Assembly (NCBI GenBank): GCA_003054665.1
Contig: QAYY01000014.1
Location: 1-64,000, forward strand
Reading direction: 5' to 3'
From: Opitutaceae bacterium EW11
Lineage (GTDB): Bacteria; Verrucomicrobiota; Verrucomicrobiia; Opitutales; Opitutaceae
DNA: 64,000 nucleotides
Positions 35,403 through 44,939 of this stretch are shown here, in pieces. A model generated the notes under the pieces. It ran no database searches. It was not told where the DNA came from and saw only the letters and a list, made by a program, of their open reading frames with translations. Made by a program: the position numbers and the translations under genes. Every line of letters begins with the position of its first letter. Position 1 is the first letter of the stretch.

Positions 35403-37613
35403 TCAGTCTTTCGCGTTCACTCCCGACAAAGCCTCCAGCGCCACGCGACAGGATGGATCGAGCTCCAACGCGCGATGCAGCTCCCGCCTGGCATCGGCGC
35501 TCCGGCCTGGGATCAAACCAAGCGCTGCCCCGTAGTTGCCGTGCGCTTCCGCGGAATTGGGCCGCAGTCGGACCACGCGCTCCAGAAGCTCGGCCGCTTC
35601 GCGGCGCGTCTCCGTGGCTGCTACAAGGACGCGCGACACAGTCGTGAGAAGCTCCGAATCGTTTGGCTGCATCTCGACTGCCTCTCGGAGGAGCGGAAGT
35701 CCCTCAGCCACGCCGCCAGTCGTTCTCGAAAGCAGAAGCCCGAGGTTAAAGCGGGCGTCGGCGGAACGGGGGTCGAGTCGACACGCCTGACGCAGCAGGG
35801 CGATCGCCTCACCGACATCATTTGGGCTGTCGGCGAGCGCCGCTGCGAGGTTGACCAGCGCAGCGGTGTCGTTGGCTCTCATCCTGAGCGCTTCACGATA
35901 GTGGGCGATCGCATCGCGTCGTCTTCCGGGAAGGGCGAGGAGCACGTCCGCGATCGCCCGGTGGGTCTCCGCGCGCTGCGGCGCCAAAACGAGTGCTCTT
36001 TCGTACGCTGCCAGGCTTTCCTGCTCCCGACCAGACTCCGAAGCCAGCGTATCGGCCAGAGCCAGCTGCGCGTCCAGGTAACGGCTGTCTAGTGCCAAGG
36101 CGGCGCGAAACTCGTGGAGGGCGTCCGCCGTGGGCGCACCGGCGGCCCGCAATGCGAGCCCGAAATTTGCGTGAACCGCGGGAACGTTATATTGAAGTTC
36201 GAGCGATCTCTGGAAGTGATACAGCGCCGGCTCGTATTTCTGCTGCCGAGCTAGAAGCAGCGCATAGTCGTTGTGAGCTCGCGCGTGGTCGGGGAACAGG
36301 CGCAGTGTCTCCTCAAGGTGGTATTGGGCCTCGGCGGCGCCGTCTGGCTGATCCATCAGGATCACGGCCAGATTATGATGCGCGAGCCACGCAGCGGGGT
36401 TCCGCTGTACGGTATCGCGGTAAAGTTTCTCCGCCGAGGCGTAGAGTTCTGCGCGTTGAAAGGTGAGCAGGCCCAAAAGCGTGCAAACCAGGAGACCGAC
36501 GCCGGATGCGGTGGGCATACCCCACGCCCGGGGAGACCGCCAAAAACTCCCAAGGAAGGCACCGCCCGGAATGATGAGCGCCAAGCTTGGCAAGTACTGG
36601 AAGTGGTCGGCGACGTAGGAAAACCAAAACCAGTTGATATTAAGAAAGCCGAGTACCGGGAACAGCATCCCTGCAAAGAGCAGTACAATGGCCAGGCCGG
36701 TCCGCGAGCGCCGGCGATCGAAAAAGAAGGCGATGGTCAGCGCCATGAGAGCGCCAATATAGCTGAAAGAGGAGAGTCCGGACGGATGCACCGACCAACG
36801 CTGAGGGATGTAGCTGAGATCGGTTGGCCAGACGAGTTTTGTGGCGTAGAACCAGATCGCTCGACCTGCGAGGAGGAAGCGCTCCAGCCAGGAGAGCTGG
36901 AAGGTGTCACCTTCGGCATGACCATACGACTGCTCAAACCATGCGGACAACAAACCGAGGGCGGCGCCGATGACGATCCAGGGAAGCACTGGCATCAGGT
37001 CGCGCCGCGTATCCAGTTTTCCCCGTTTCCACCAGAATGCGACGAGCAGAGCCGGCCCGAGCACCGCTGTCACCGTTTTGGTCAGCAGCGCGCTGACAAA
37101 GAGGAGGAGTGCAATCGCGTAGGAGCGTCGATCGCGCGTTCGGTCGAATCGCAGATACACCGCCGCGGCCGCCAAACCAAGGGCTGTCGAAAGCGTGTTC
37201 TTTTGTTCTGAAATCCACGCGACAGAGTCCACGTGCACGGGATGAAGTGCGAAAAGCAGAGCGCCCAAGAGCGCGCCCGGAAGCGATAACTGACGCATGA
37301 TAATGCAGACGATTCCGGCGGCACAGGCGTGCTGAAGTATATTCGCAAAGTGATAAGGGGCGGGTGCGTCGCCCCAGAGGTGAAACTCCGCCCAAAACGC
37401 GGTGTTCAACAAAGGGTAATAGTGAGCGGTCGCGCCGACCTCGAACCAGATGCGCCAGAGTCCACCGAGGCTGCGCAGCTCGGGCCGGGTGATGTGCCCG
37501 TCGTCATCCATGAGGAGTCCGCCGTGCATCGCCGGCAAATAGACCAGCAACGTTGCCGCCACGATCAAAGCGAACGGCCCGAAGCGGCGAAGCCACGTGA
37601 ACACCGTATTCAT
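35403..37613 (-). CDS. TMTC-like membrane glycosyltransferase with TPR tail
   Basis: The 736-residue protein starts at the ATG at 37613, four bases into the asnB end (ATGA overlap). The N-terminal half (residues about 10-410) has about ten membrane helices and the early luminal/periplasmic acidic motif LLMDDDGHITRPE, plus the second-loop block ALHPVHVDSVAWISEQKN, which is diagnostic of TMTC/PMT-type GT-C enzymes. The C-terminal half (about 420-730) is a run of TPRs (YNVPAVHANFGLALRAAG, RSADARFNLGLLLSR, RPNSAEAHGNYGAALGL). GT-C enzymes use polyprenyl-phosphate sugars, and the GT2 gene in the same operon could make that donor. Role inferred: protein or glycan mannosylation at the periplasmic face. 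Confidence 0.85.
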   Translation of the reverse strand: MNTVFTWLRRFGPFALIVAATLLVYLPAMHGGLLMDDDGHITRPELRSLGGLWRIWFEVGATAHYYPLLNTAFWAEFHLWGDAPAPYHFANILQHACAAGIVCIIMRQLSLPGALLGALLFALHPVHVDSVAWISEQKNTLSTALGLAAAAVYLRFDRTRDRRSYAIALLLFVSALLTKTVTAVLGPALLVAFWWKRGKLDTRRDLMPVLPWIVIGAALGLLSAWFEQSYGHAEGDTFQLSWLERFLLAGRAIWFYATKLVWPTDLSYIPQRWSVHPSGLSSFSYIGALMALTIAFFFDRRRSRTGLAIVLLFAGMLFPVLGFLNINWFWFSYVADHFQYLPSLALIIPGGAFLGSFWRSPRAWGMPTASGVGLLVCTLLGLLTFQRAELYASAEKLYRDTVQRNPAAWLAHHNLAVILMDQPDGAAEAQYHLEETLRLFPDHARAHNDYALLLARQQKYEPALYHFQRSLELQYNVPAVHANFGLALRAAGAPTADALHEFRAALALDSRYLDAQLALADTLASESGREQESLAAYERALVLAPQRAETHRAIADVLLALPGRRRDAIAHYREALRMRANDTAALVNLAAALADSPNDVGEAIALLRQACRLDPRSADARFNLGLLLSRTTGGVAEGLPLLREAVEMQPNDSELLTTVSRVLVAATETRREAAELLERVVRLRPNSAEAHGNYGAALGLIPGRSADARRELHRALELDPSCRVALEALSGVNAKD

Positions 37614-39472
37614 AGAGGCTGCGCCTTTAGCCAGGCCGCCAGGAGGTGAGCGCTCCACAGAAACGCGCGCTGATCCTCCGTCCCATCTCGGTGTGACTTC
37701 TCAGCCCGCTGTGCGAAGCCGGGAGAGAGCGAAGGCGGCAATTCGCTTATATCAACCGGGAAACTTCCTCGTTTCAGCCACGATCCGATCGGCATGCCGA
37801 AGCCTTTCTTCGGTCGGTCGATCAGCTTGGCCGGCAATAGAGAGCGCACGGCTTGCTTCAAGAGGTATTTGGTTTTGCCGCGTCGCAGCTTCCAGCACGT
37901 GGGTAGCTTTCGCGCAAAGTTAATCACATCCAGATCGAGGAAGGGCGCGCGCACCTCCAGCCCGTTCAGCATGCTCGCACGGTCCGACTTCGGGAGGATG
38001 TCGTTCTCCAGATATACGTCGGTGAAGTAGTAGAGGGCACGGTCCGCAAGCGGGAGTCCGCGGCCGCGTTCCCACGCAGCGATGGCTTCGGAGAATATTC
38101 CTTCCATGGGCGCGGGTTGCTGAAACAGCTCGTTGAGTTCTGCCTGGCTGAGCGGAGACATCCACGTCGGCAGCCAAAGACTCGGCGGGTGCTCAACTCC
38201 GCGCAGAAACCGTCTCAGTCGGAAGTCGAGCGACATGTTGCTTTGCCCAACCGGGAGGAACCGCATCAGGTGGACGATGGCGTCGTGGACGGGACGGGGG
38301 CAGCAGGCGCGATGTGCCCGCGCCAGCGTCAGGGCCCGGAAGGGATCGTACCCGGCAAACAACTCATCGCCGCCGTCCCCGCTGAGGGCCACGCTCACAT
38401 GGCGCCGCGCGAGCGCAGCCACTTGGAAGGTGGGGACGAGCGAAGGATCGGCGAGTGGTTCATCCAAGCGCGCGGCGAGCGCCCGACCCGCCTCCTCAGC
38501 TGCGCACAAGTCGGTTCTCTCGACGTTGACGCGGCAGCCCACGAGCTTCCCGGCCAATTCAGCGTAACGCGTCTCATCGAAGCTTCGGTCGTCAAATCCC
38601 AACGTAAACGCGGGGAGGGCGCCGCGGCCGCTCACCTCCGCGGCAAGTGCGGCGATAGCCGACGAATCGACCCCGCCGCTGAGCAGAATCCCCACGCCCA
38701 CATCCGCCCGGAGCCGCTCGCGGACAGACTTCTTGAGAAGGTTGAGCAGTTCCTCGGCCCAGGCGTGCTCTGAGTTTTTTGGCACGATCGCGGGCTCCAG
38801 GACAAACTGCCAGTAGCGCTGCACCTGCAAGCCCCGGCCGACGATATCGTAGAGAAACCAATGCCCTGCGGGGAGTTTCTTCACGCCCTGGAGAAGTGTG
38901 TGGGGCGCCGGGATGAATCCGTACGCGAAGTACTTCCTCAACGCCATCGGGTCCACGCGGCGCGGGCATTGCGTGTGCGCCCGAACAGCGCCCAGCTCCG
39001 AGCCGAAGACAAAGCCCTGCTTGCTCTCGGCGTAGTAGAGCGGCTTTTCGCCAAAGCGGTCGCGGCTTCCGAAAAGATGGTTCAGATCGCGATCGTACAG
39101 GACGAAAGACCACATCCCGTTCAGGTGCCGCGGCAAGCTGACACCCCATTCGCGATAGCCATGGAGCAGGACTTCGGTGTCTGCGTGCTGGCTGCGAAAC
39201 GAGTGGCCCCGCTTCTCCAACTCGGTGCGAAGCGCGCCTGCGTTGTAGATTTCTCCGTTGTAGACCAGGGCCAGTCGGCCGTCGTCCGACAGCATTGGCT
39301 GACTGCCGGAGTCGCGATCGATAATGGCGAGTCGGGAGTGCGCGAGATGGACTGCTCCGTCCCGGCTCGTCCAGCGGCCTTGGGCATCGGGCCCCCGGTG
39401 GCTGACGGCGCGGTTCATCGCCTCGAGAACTCCCGGCAACTCCTGACCGGTGTAGCCTGCGATGCCGCACAT
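37610..39472 (-). CDS. asnB: asparagine synthase (glutamine-hydrolysing) family protein
   Basis: The 620-residue protein begins MCGIAGYTGQ, so Cys2 is the glutaminase nucleophile after Met removal. The class II glutamine amidotransferase domain (residues 1-215) has the SHRGPDAQG and LVYNGEIYNAGALR motifs. The synthetase domain (about 235-600) has the ATP-binding SGGVDSSAIAALAAE and LSGDGGDELFAGYDPF. AsnB homologues in glycan operons often amidate sugar acids or peptides rather than make free asparagine. Its place between a GT2 gene (1-bp gap) and the TMTC-like gene (ATGA overlap) suggests such a modifying role here. Residues lacking for either activity are not apparent. Confidence 0.92.
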   Translation of the reverse strand: MCGIAGYTGQELPGVLEAMNRAVSHRGPDAQGRWTSRDGAVHLAHSRLAIIDRDSGSQPMLSDDGRLALVYNGEIYNAGALRTELEKRGHSFRSQHADTEVLLHGYREWGVSLPRHLNGMWSFVLYDRDLNHLFGSRDRFGEKPLYYAESKQGFVFGSELGAVRAHTQCPRRVDPMALRKYFAYGFIPAPHTLLQGVKKLPAGHWFLYDIVGRGLQVQRYWQFVLEPAIVPKNSEHAWAEELLNLLKKSVRERLRADVGVGILLSGGVDSSAIAALAAEVSGRGALPAFTLGFDDRSFDETRYAELAGKLVGCRVNVERTDLCAAEEAGRALAARLDEPLADPSLVPTFQVAALARRHVSVALSGDGGDELFAGYDPFRALTLARAHRACCPRPVHDAIVHLMRFLPVGQSNMSLDFRLRRFLRGVEHPPSLWLPTWMSPLSQAELNELFQQPAPMEGIFSEAIAAWERGRGLPLADRALYYFTDVYLENDILPKSDRASMLNGLEVRAPFLDLDVINFARKLPTCWKLRRGKTKYLLKQAVRSLLPAKLIDRPKKGFGMPIGSWLKRGSFPVDISELPPSLSPGFAQRAEKSHRDGTEDQRAFLWSAHLLAAWLKAQPL

Positions 39473-39473
39473 G

Positions 39474-40526
39474 CTAGTTCTTGCTCTGAAGGCGCAGTTT
39501 TTCCTTCGGCGCGTCGAAATTGAAGGTGGTGGCGATGCGGTACGTGCCGTGGTCGCGGCCCTCGTGATAGATCCGCATCACCACCTCCGCGATCAGCCCG
39601 AGCAGGAAACACAGGACCCCGATGAAGAACATCGTGGACCAAACCCATGGGAGAGGCGTTTCGATGAACGACTTTCCTCCCCAGAACTTGAAGTAGACCA
39701 TCGCGCCGGCGGCCAGTCCGCTCACAAGAAGCGATGCGAAGCCGCACGCACCGAAGACGTAGATCGGCTTTTGTGCATACCGGTGAAGAAAAACGACGAC
39801 GAGGAGATCGAGGATCACCTTCGCCACCCGGTTCAGGCCGTAGTGAGAGGATCCTGCGCGCCGGGGGCGATGCCGCACGGGAAGCTCGGCAATGCGGGCC
39901 CCGTTGTAGCTCGCATAGGCGGGGATGAACCGATGCATCTCTCCGTAAAGGTTTACGCCCTCCAGGATCTCTCGCCGGTAGGCTTTGAGAGTGCAGCCGA
40001 AATCGTGGAGCCGCACGCCCGTGGCGAAGGAGATCAGGCGGTTCGCCACGCGCGAGAGGAGAACGCGTCGGATGCTCTGGTCATTCCTTTGTACCCGCCA
40101 CCCGGATACAACATCGTAGCCCTCGCCGAGCTTGGCCAGGAGATTGTCGATGTCGGCAGGGTCGTTTTGCAGATCCGCATCGATCGCGACGAGGATCGAC
40201 CCGCGGGCTGCTCGGAATCCGGCCATCAGCGCGGCAGTCTGCCCAAAACTGCGCCGAAACCGGATCACCTTTAGCCACGGTCGGTCGGCAGCCATGCTGC
40301 TGAGAATCCGGGGCGTGGCGTCCCGACTCCCGTCATCCACCACGATGATCTCAAAGCCGGCCGTGATGGAGTGCAGACTGGACGCGAGTCGTTCGACCAG
40401 TTCCCCGATCGTGGCGCTTTCGTCGAGGCACGGAATCACCACTGAAATTTCGTGTGGAAACTTCGGAGGCAGGGCGCGCGGCTCATATTCGAGGCGGGCG
40501 GGGGCGGGGAGGGTGCACTCACCCAT
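39474..40526 (-). CDS. GT2 polyprenyl-phosphate glycosyltransferase (DPM1/ArnC-like)
   Basis: The 350-residue protein has the GT-A domain at residues about 27-250: ISVVIPCLDESATIGELVER, EIIVVDDGSRDATP, SFGQTAALMAGFRAA and the DXD-type metal site AIDADLQNDP. Two or more C-terminal membrane helices (about 258-320, YVFGACGFASLLVSGLAAGA, WSTMFFIGVLCFLLGLIAEV) anchor it. This is the DPM1/GtrB/ArnC layout that moves a sugar from a nucleotide to undecaprenyl phosphate. It is first in the minus-strand operon with asnB and the TMTC-like gene. A CTAAAGTCGTAG string (40626-40637) lies about 100 bp upstream. The first 26 residues are not conserved-looking, so a slightly later start is possible. Confidence 0.9.
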   Translation of the reverse strand: MGECTLPAPARLEYEPRALPPKFPHEISVVIPCLDESATIGELVERLASSLHSITAGFEIIVVDDGSRDATPRILSSMAADRPWLKVIRFRRSFGQTAALMAGFRAARGSILVAIDADLQNDPADIDNLLAKLGEGYDVVSGWRVQRNDQSIRRVLLSRVANRLISFATGVRLHDFGCTLKAYRREILEGVNLYGEMHRFIPAYASYNGARIAELPVRHRPRRAGSSHYGLNRVAKVILDLLVVVFLHRYAQKPIYVFGACGFASLLVSGLAAGAMVYFKFWGGKSFIETPLPWVWSTMFFIGVLCFLLGLIAEVVMRIYHEGRDHGTYRIATTFNFDAPKEKLRLQSKN

Positions 40527-40671
40527 GGGGCAGGGGATTCCCGGGATGCACGTGGGGAGTAGAATTCCCGAATGAGCAGGATTTGCCTGCGGCGGTCCGG
40601 CAATCCGGCAAAAGGCGAAGCGCTCCTACGACTTTAGTCGAGCTGGGCGCGCATACGTGACGTGCTGAATC

Positions 40672-43572
40672 TCAGCGGCGAGGACTTTCCGGCGGACCGT
40701 AGTAGCTGGTTCGCACGTCACCAAAGCTGAGCAGAAGCCGCTGCAGAACGACTCCGGGATCAACTCTCCAGAACTTGATCACGTGTGCTCCGGGCCTTGC
40801 GATCTTGTGCTTGGTGCTGGTTTTCCGAACCCCTTCGAGGACCGTTTGACCCCATGCTTCGCGTCCGTCGCCCACCGGAATCTGCAGATCGACGAGCTGA
40901 GGTGGCTCGTCGTCGACGGAGATGGCATAGCGAAGTCCCCGCCTGGGCGTGAAGGCCAAGGTGGGCGAAAGCGTCAGTTCGATCTTCGCCTCTCCTTGCG
41001 AGTCCGTATGGACAACATACTCGAGATGGGCTGCGCTCGGCCCTGGCATCCGGGATTCGGCCGTGACCGGAACGGTGGTGACGCCGCCGTCGGTTCGCCC
41101 AAAGGACGGCAGCACGCTCCATTCGGCCCCGTCACCGGCCACCGCTCGCGCAAAATGGGTCGCTTCAATTGAAACAAATCCTTCCGCCTCAAGAAACGCT
41201 CCGGGAGCCGGATCGACATCGGCAGGGTACTTGATGACAGGGACCCGTATGCCCACGAAGACACCCCGTTTATCTTTCACCAGGAGCCGGGCATCGGTGG
41301 CACCGACAGGAGCGTCAGCCCAGTCCACGCTTACGCCGATCCGTGCCGTGGCAGCGCCGCTCAGCTCTCCTTCCGCTGACGTTACACGCAGCCACGGGAC
41401 GGAGGGCGAGACGGTGAACGCGATGCGTTCCTTTCCTCGGTTGAAGACTTCTATCCAGCGCGATGGGCGCGTGAGTGAATCGAGCGCGGGAAGCGACGGG
41501 CGCTTTTGCCCGGGAATCACCTCCGGCCATGCCGGCCTCATCCCTTCGACCGCGACGCCGATTTCGCCGTAACTCGTCGCCTGAATTTCAGAAACCGCTG
41601 GCATGGTATTCCGTGGTGGCTGCTGCCAATTCACGTAGCCGAGGTGCGTCTGGTCGGCGAAATGCCGCCAGCGTCCTTTACCGAGCTCCTCGTTAAACTG
41701 GAGAGTAAGGGCTGCATCGGCGCGGAAAAGTCCGCGCACCGTCTCGGCCGTTCGATTGGTCTCGGCCCTTCCTTGTAGGGTGTACAGGCGATTTAGCCCG
41801 GCGGTGATGGACATCCGGTAAACGATGGAGCAGCCGCGGATCGGCCAGAGGACCAGTTGGAAGTAGGCGTCACGGGCGTCTGGTGCGATCTGCGACTGGA
41901 GGGTGCTGGCGAGCGATTCCAGTTCGGTCCATCGATCGAGCATCCGCTTCGCTTCGTCGTAATTCACCGTGCTGAATGTGTCTGCGGAAACGCACTCCGG
42001 TTTGATGGCTCCAGTGAGTTTCGTGTACCCGGCGATCAAACCGGCAATCTGTTTGGCGTGCTCGGGCCCAAATTCACGGGCGGCCCAGAGTTCGCCAAAC
42101 TCAGTCAGCCTCTCGTACGGCCAGTCGGCGGGCGCCCAAGCGTACCGCATCGCGAACTCAATGGGGAACTCCATCGGCTTGAGGTCGCCGACGTTGAAGA
42201 TCCAGATGCGCGTTGCGTCGTACTGCCAGGCGAGGTGCATCTGCTCCCAAACTTTGAAGATCGGGGTCACGTTCAACCACTTGTAGGAACGCGGCCACCC
42301 CACGTAATCGAGGTGGTAATAGATCCCCGCGCCGCCGGAGCGGTGACGCTCATCGGGGGACGGCAACCGTCGTATATTGCCGTAATTATCATCGCACCAG
42401 AGGAGCGTGACGTCATCGGGGACCTTCATGCCGCGCTCGATGTATTCCTGCACCTCCTTGTACAGCGCCCAGAGTTGAGGAACCTGTGCCACGTCTTTCT
42501 TCATCTCTCGGGCAAGGATCCCGCGCTGGTCATGCACGATTCTCTCCAGCAACTGGATATTGGCCGTCTCGCCCATGGCCATGTCGCCGTCGCCCCGCAT
42601 ACCCAAGGTGATGATGCTTTCGAACTCGCGGTTCCGGCGGACTCCGGCGCTCCAAAACTCCGCAAGGCCAGCGGCATTCTGCTCGTAGTTCCAGGCTCCG
42701 TGTCCGTGCCGATGCCACTCCTGTTGTGAACGAAGCATGGGTTCATGGTGGGAGGTGCCCATGACGATGCCGTATTCGTCCGCTAGCCGGGGATTCTCCG
42801 GGTCATCTTCATTGAAGGCGTTGCTCCACATCGCCGGCCAGAGGTAATTCCCGCGTAGCCGTAATAGCAGTTCGAATACGTGCGCGTAGAATCTGCTGTT
42901 CAGCCCCCCGAACTTCTCGTTTGCCCAGCCGCTGAGGGCTGGCGCTTCGTCGTTGAGGAATATGCCGCGGTACTTCACCGCAGGTGGAGGGTGAACCACG
43001 AGGCCCGGCATCACCCAAAGCTCGGCATGCTGTTTCGGAGGGACGTCTGCCCACCAGTACCACGGGGAGACGCCAATTTGTTCGGACAAGTCGTAGGCGC
43101 CGTAGATGGTCCCTCGTTTGTCGCTTCCAATGATGACCACGGCTCGATCGACGTTCGGGAAGGGTTGCTCCACGGTCGTCGTGATCCACGCCTCCCACTT
43201 TCCCTGGATCGACGAGACGTCGACTTTTCCGCTCCTGACGAGTTCATCCACGAGCGAGCTCTTTCCCAAGGTTCCGAGTATCACGGCCGCTTTGGCGCGG
43301 TGCGGGTGCGACAGCGCCAGTTCGGGCCGAACGCCAGCGACGCGTTCGATGTCTGCTTGTACATCGCGGGCCGTACGGACGACGCCCGGCCAGTCGTTAG
43401 CGTCGGCGAAGATCGGGGAGGCCGAGCGATTCTCTACAAGCGGGATACCGTTTTCCGTCGCGGTGAACGTGACAATTGAGCGTTCGCCCAACGCGGCGAA
43501 GAGCGGCGTCGTAAGGACGCCGAAAAGCGCCCACGCGCGGATGCAACGCAGAAAACCGGAAAGTGCGACCAT
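40672..43572 (-). CDS. GH115 alpha-glucuronidase, secreted
   Basis: The 966-residue protein has a signal peptide at residues 1-27 (ALSGFLRCIRAWALFGVLTT, cleavage near FAALG). An N-terminal hexosaminidase-like domain (about 30-185, RGTIYGAYDLSEQIGVSPWY) precedes the GH115 catalytic barrel (about 195-560) with the hallmark blocks KYRGIFLNDEAPALSGWANE, LLRLRGNYLWPAMWSNAFNE, GTSHHEPMLR, DDNYGNIRRL and YYHLDYVGWPRSYKW. Helical and Ig-like C-terminal domains follow (GH115_C, about 790-960). GH115 enzymes remove (4-O-methyl)-glucuronic acid from glucuronoxylan. With the GH2-GH12 protein this points to hemicellulose degradation. It is a single gene on the minus strand. Confidence 0.95.
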   Translation of the reverse strand: MVALSGFLRCIRAWALFGVLTTPLFAALGERSIVTFTATENGIPLVENRSASPIFADANDWPGVVRTARDVQADIERVAGVRPELALSHPHRAKAAVILGTLGKSSLVDELVRSGKVDVSSIQGKWEAWITTTVEQPFPNVDRAVVIIGSDKRGTIYGAYDLSEQIGVSPWYWWADVPPKQHAELWVMPGLVVHPPPAVKYRGIFLNDEAPALSGWANEKFGGLNSRFYAHVFELLLRLRGNYLWPAMWSNAFNEDDPENPRLADEYGIVMGTSHHEPMLRSQQEWHRHGHGAWNYEQNAAGLAEFWSAGVRRNREFESIITLGMRGDGDMAMGETANIQLLERIVHDQRGILAREMKKDVAQVPQLWALYKEVQEYIERGMKVPDDVTLLWCDDNYGNIRRLPSPDERHRSGGAGIYYHLDYVGWPRSYKWLNVTPIFKVWEQMHLAWQYDATRIWIFNVGDLKPMEFPIEFAMRYAWAPADWPYERLTEFGELWAAREFGPEHAKQIAGLIAGYTKLTGAIKPECVSADTFSTVNYDEAKRMLDRWTELESLASTLQSQIAPDARDAYFQLVLWPIRGCSIVYRMSITAGLNRLYTLQGRAETNRTAETVRGLFRADAALTLQFNEELGKGRWRHFADQTHLGYVNWQQPPRNTMPAVSEIQATSYGEIGVAVEGMRPAWPEVIPGQKRPSLPALDSLTRPSRWIEVFNRGKERIAFTVSPSVPWLRVTSAEGELSGAATARIGVSVDWADAPVGATDARLLVKDKRGVFVGIRVPVIKYPADVDPAPGAFLEAEGFVSIEATHFARAVAGDGAEWSVLPSFGRTDGGVTTVPVTAESRMPGPSAAHLEYVVHTDSQGEAKIELTLSPTLAFTPRRGLRYAISVDDEPPQLVDLQIPVGDGREAWGQTVLEGVRKTSTKHKIARPGAHVIKFWRVDPGVVLQRLLLSFGDVRTSYYGPPESPRR

Positions 43573-44270
43573 GGTAGAACGTTCGGAAGGCCTCCGCGGG
43601 CTCGGTCACGGTCCCTGGATTGGAACTGGGGAAGTAACGAGCTGTACGCGGTTTCCCCGGCAACTAACCTGCACGAGGAGGTGAAGTTCAAATCTCCATT
43701 GGTCGCAGTGCCGCTGCGACTTTAGCGCTAGATTGCTCAGCTGGCCCGAGAGCAGTATCCCGGCTCCGGGTGAAGCAGGGGACAGATGAGTCACGCGCCT
43801 TGAAGCAGTTCCGCGTGACTTATCCGCCCAGCCCCCAGGAGCCTCTGGCGCGACGTAAGTAGACATAATGTTTATTGTGCGATTAAGCCTCCGGGTGAAC
43901 GACTTCCGTTTCACCCATGGCTTCCAACATAAATGCATGTCGCATAACGGCGCAATTCTTGTGACAAAACGGGCGCAAATGTTGTGACGTTGTGCCGGAA
44001 ACGTCTTTGCGGAAGCCTGCTCGAACGCCGCAAGACCCGAGGAAGTAGCTCTCTGCCACCTGAACCAGCTGTACTCTGCTGGCTGCACCTTGGCGAGCGG
44101 CGGCCGCTCTTCAGGCAGATCCTGCGTAAATCCTGTGACATGCCATGGAGACGGTTGGCTTGCGCGCGGCCTAAACACCCGATTCTGCGCGACTGTCGGA
44201 GCGCCTGCTAGTGCGCACTCTGGTTCGGCCCAGCAATCGGTGCACGGGCATCATTTCATTCATTCGGACG
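43573..44270. other. intergenic region upstream of GH115 and duplicated unit
   Basis: About 700 bp lack a recognisable gene. Near 43702-43720 GTCGCAG/CTGCGAC forms a 7-bp hairpin that ends in the CTGCGACTTTAG string shared with the GT2 upstream region. At 43950 and 43973 two GCGCAA...TTGTGAC units recur at a 23-bp period. From about 43941 the sequence aligns with that at 55112, the start of the second copy of the duplicated unit. Confidence 0.45.
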
Positions 44271-44870
44271 ATGAAAATTGGGCTGCGGATCGGAGAAACT
44301 GGCGGACCGGACGGGTATTCTGCGCCACTCCCCCGTTTCGGCATCTATCGCATGGCAAAAAAATCTATGAAGAAAGCCGCATCAGGCACTAAGCTCGGGA
44401 GCCTCGTCAAAGATAGCATCACAGGATTCACGGGGATCGCGATCGGTCGCACGGAATTTGGGTTTGGATGTGTCCACATCCGCATCCAGGCACCGGGCCT
44501 GACCGAGGCGGGAACGCCAATTCCGGTGCAGACGTTTGATGATCAGCGTGTGGAGGTTCTCGCTCCTCCTTCAAAGCTGTGGGCCGAACCCGTCGAAACG
44601 CCCGTGAAGCTCGGCGACGTTGTGCGTGACTCCCTCACAGGCGTTGTGGGTGTCGCAACCGGAAAGACCGTCGGCCTGGATGGGCAGATCAACCTCTTTG
44701 TCGAACAAGTTGGGCTGACGGCAGACGGTGAGCCCAAGTCGCCGCTCTACATTAATGCGGCATCGGTAGTCGTGGTTGATAGGCGCGAACTCAAGGTGAG
44801 CAAGGACAGCGTCGCGACGAGCGGAGGCCCGATGCCACGCGAGATCGTTCCGCTTTCAGCTCCGCATTGA
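44271..44870 (+). CDS. tandem-domain phage-type hypothetical protein, copy 1
   Basis: The protein has 199 residues from the ATG at 44271, or 172 from the ATG at 44352. I prefer 44271 because it, and not 44352, is conserved in the paralogue at 55200 together with the downstream frame (YSAPLPxFG). The body is two related domains of about 55 residues: VKDSITGFTGIAIGRTEFGF with IRIQAPGLTEAGTPIPVQ, and VRDSLTGVVGVATGKTVGLD with LFVEQVGLTADGEPKSPLY. Each resembles the short phage-associated TGFxGIATxxxEYLxGC proteins of unknown function. No membrane or catalytic motifs are seen. Confidence 0.7.
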   Translation: MKIGLRIGETGGPDGYSAPLPRFGIYRMAKKSMKKAASGTKLGSLVKDSITGFTGIAIGRTEFGFGCVHIRIQAPGLTEAGTPIPVQTFDDQRVEVLAPPSKLWAEPVETPVKLGDVVRDSLTGVVGVATGKTVGLDGQINLFVEQVGLTADGEPKSPLYINAASVVVVDRRELKVSKDSVATSGGPMPREIVPLSAPH

Positions 44871-44907
44871 GTATCGCGGCGCGTATCGTCGGCGAGGGCG
44901 GTATTCG

Positions 44908-44939
44908 GGACCGTTTATAATTGATCTTTAAAACGGTCC
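44908..44939 (+). terminator. 3' hairpin of duplicated unit, copy 1
   Basis: GGACCGTTT (44908-44916) and AAACGGTCC (44931-44939) form a perfect 9-bp stem with an AT-rich loop, about 38 bp after the gene. The same element follows copy 2. It may be a terminator or a recombination landmark. It has no T-tract beyond the stem. Confidence 0.5.

Noticed and set aside
43606-44178. 190-codon minus-strand frame upstream of GH115
   Set aside because: It crosses hairpins and the duplicated-unit boundary, and the composition is not protein-like.
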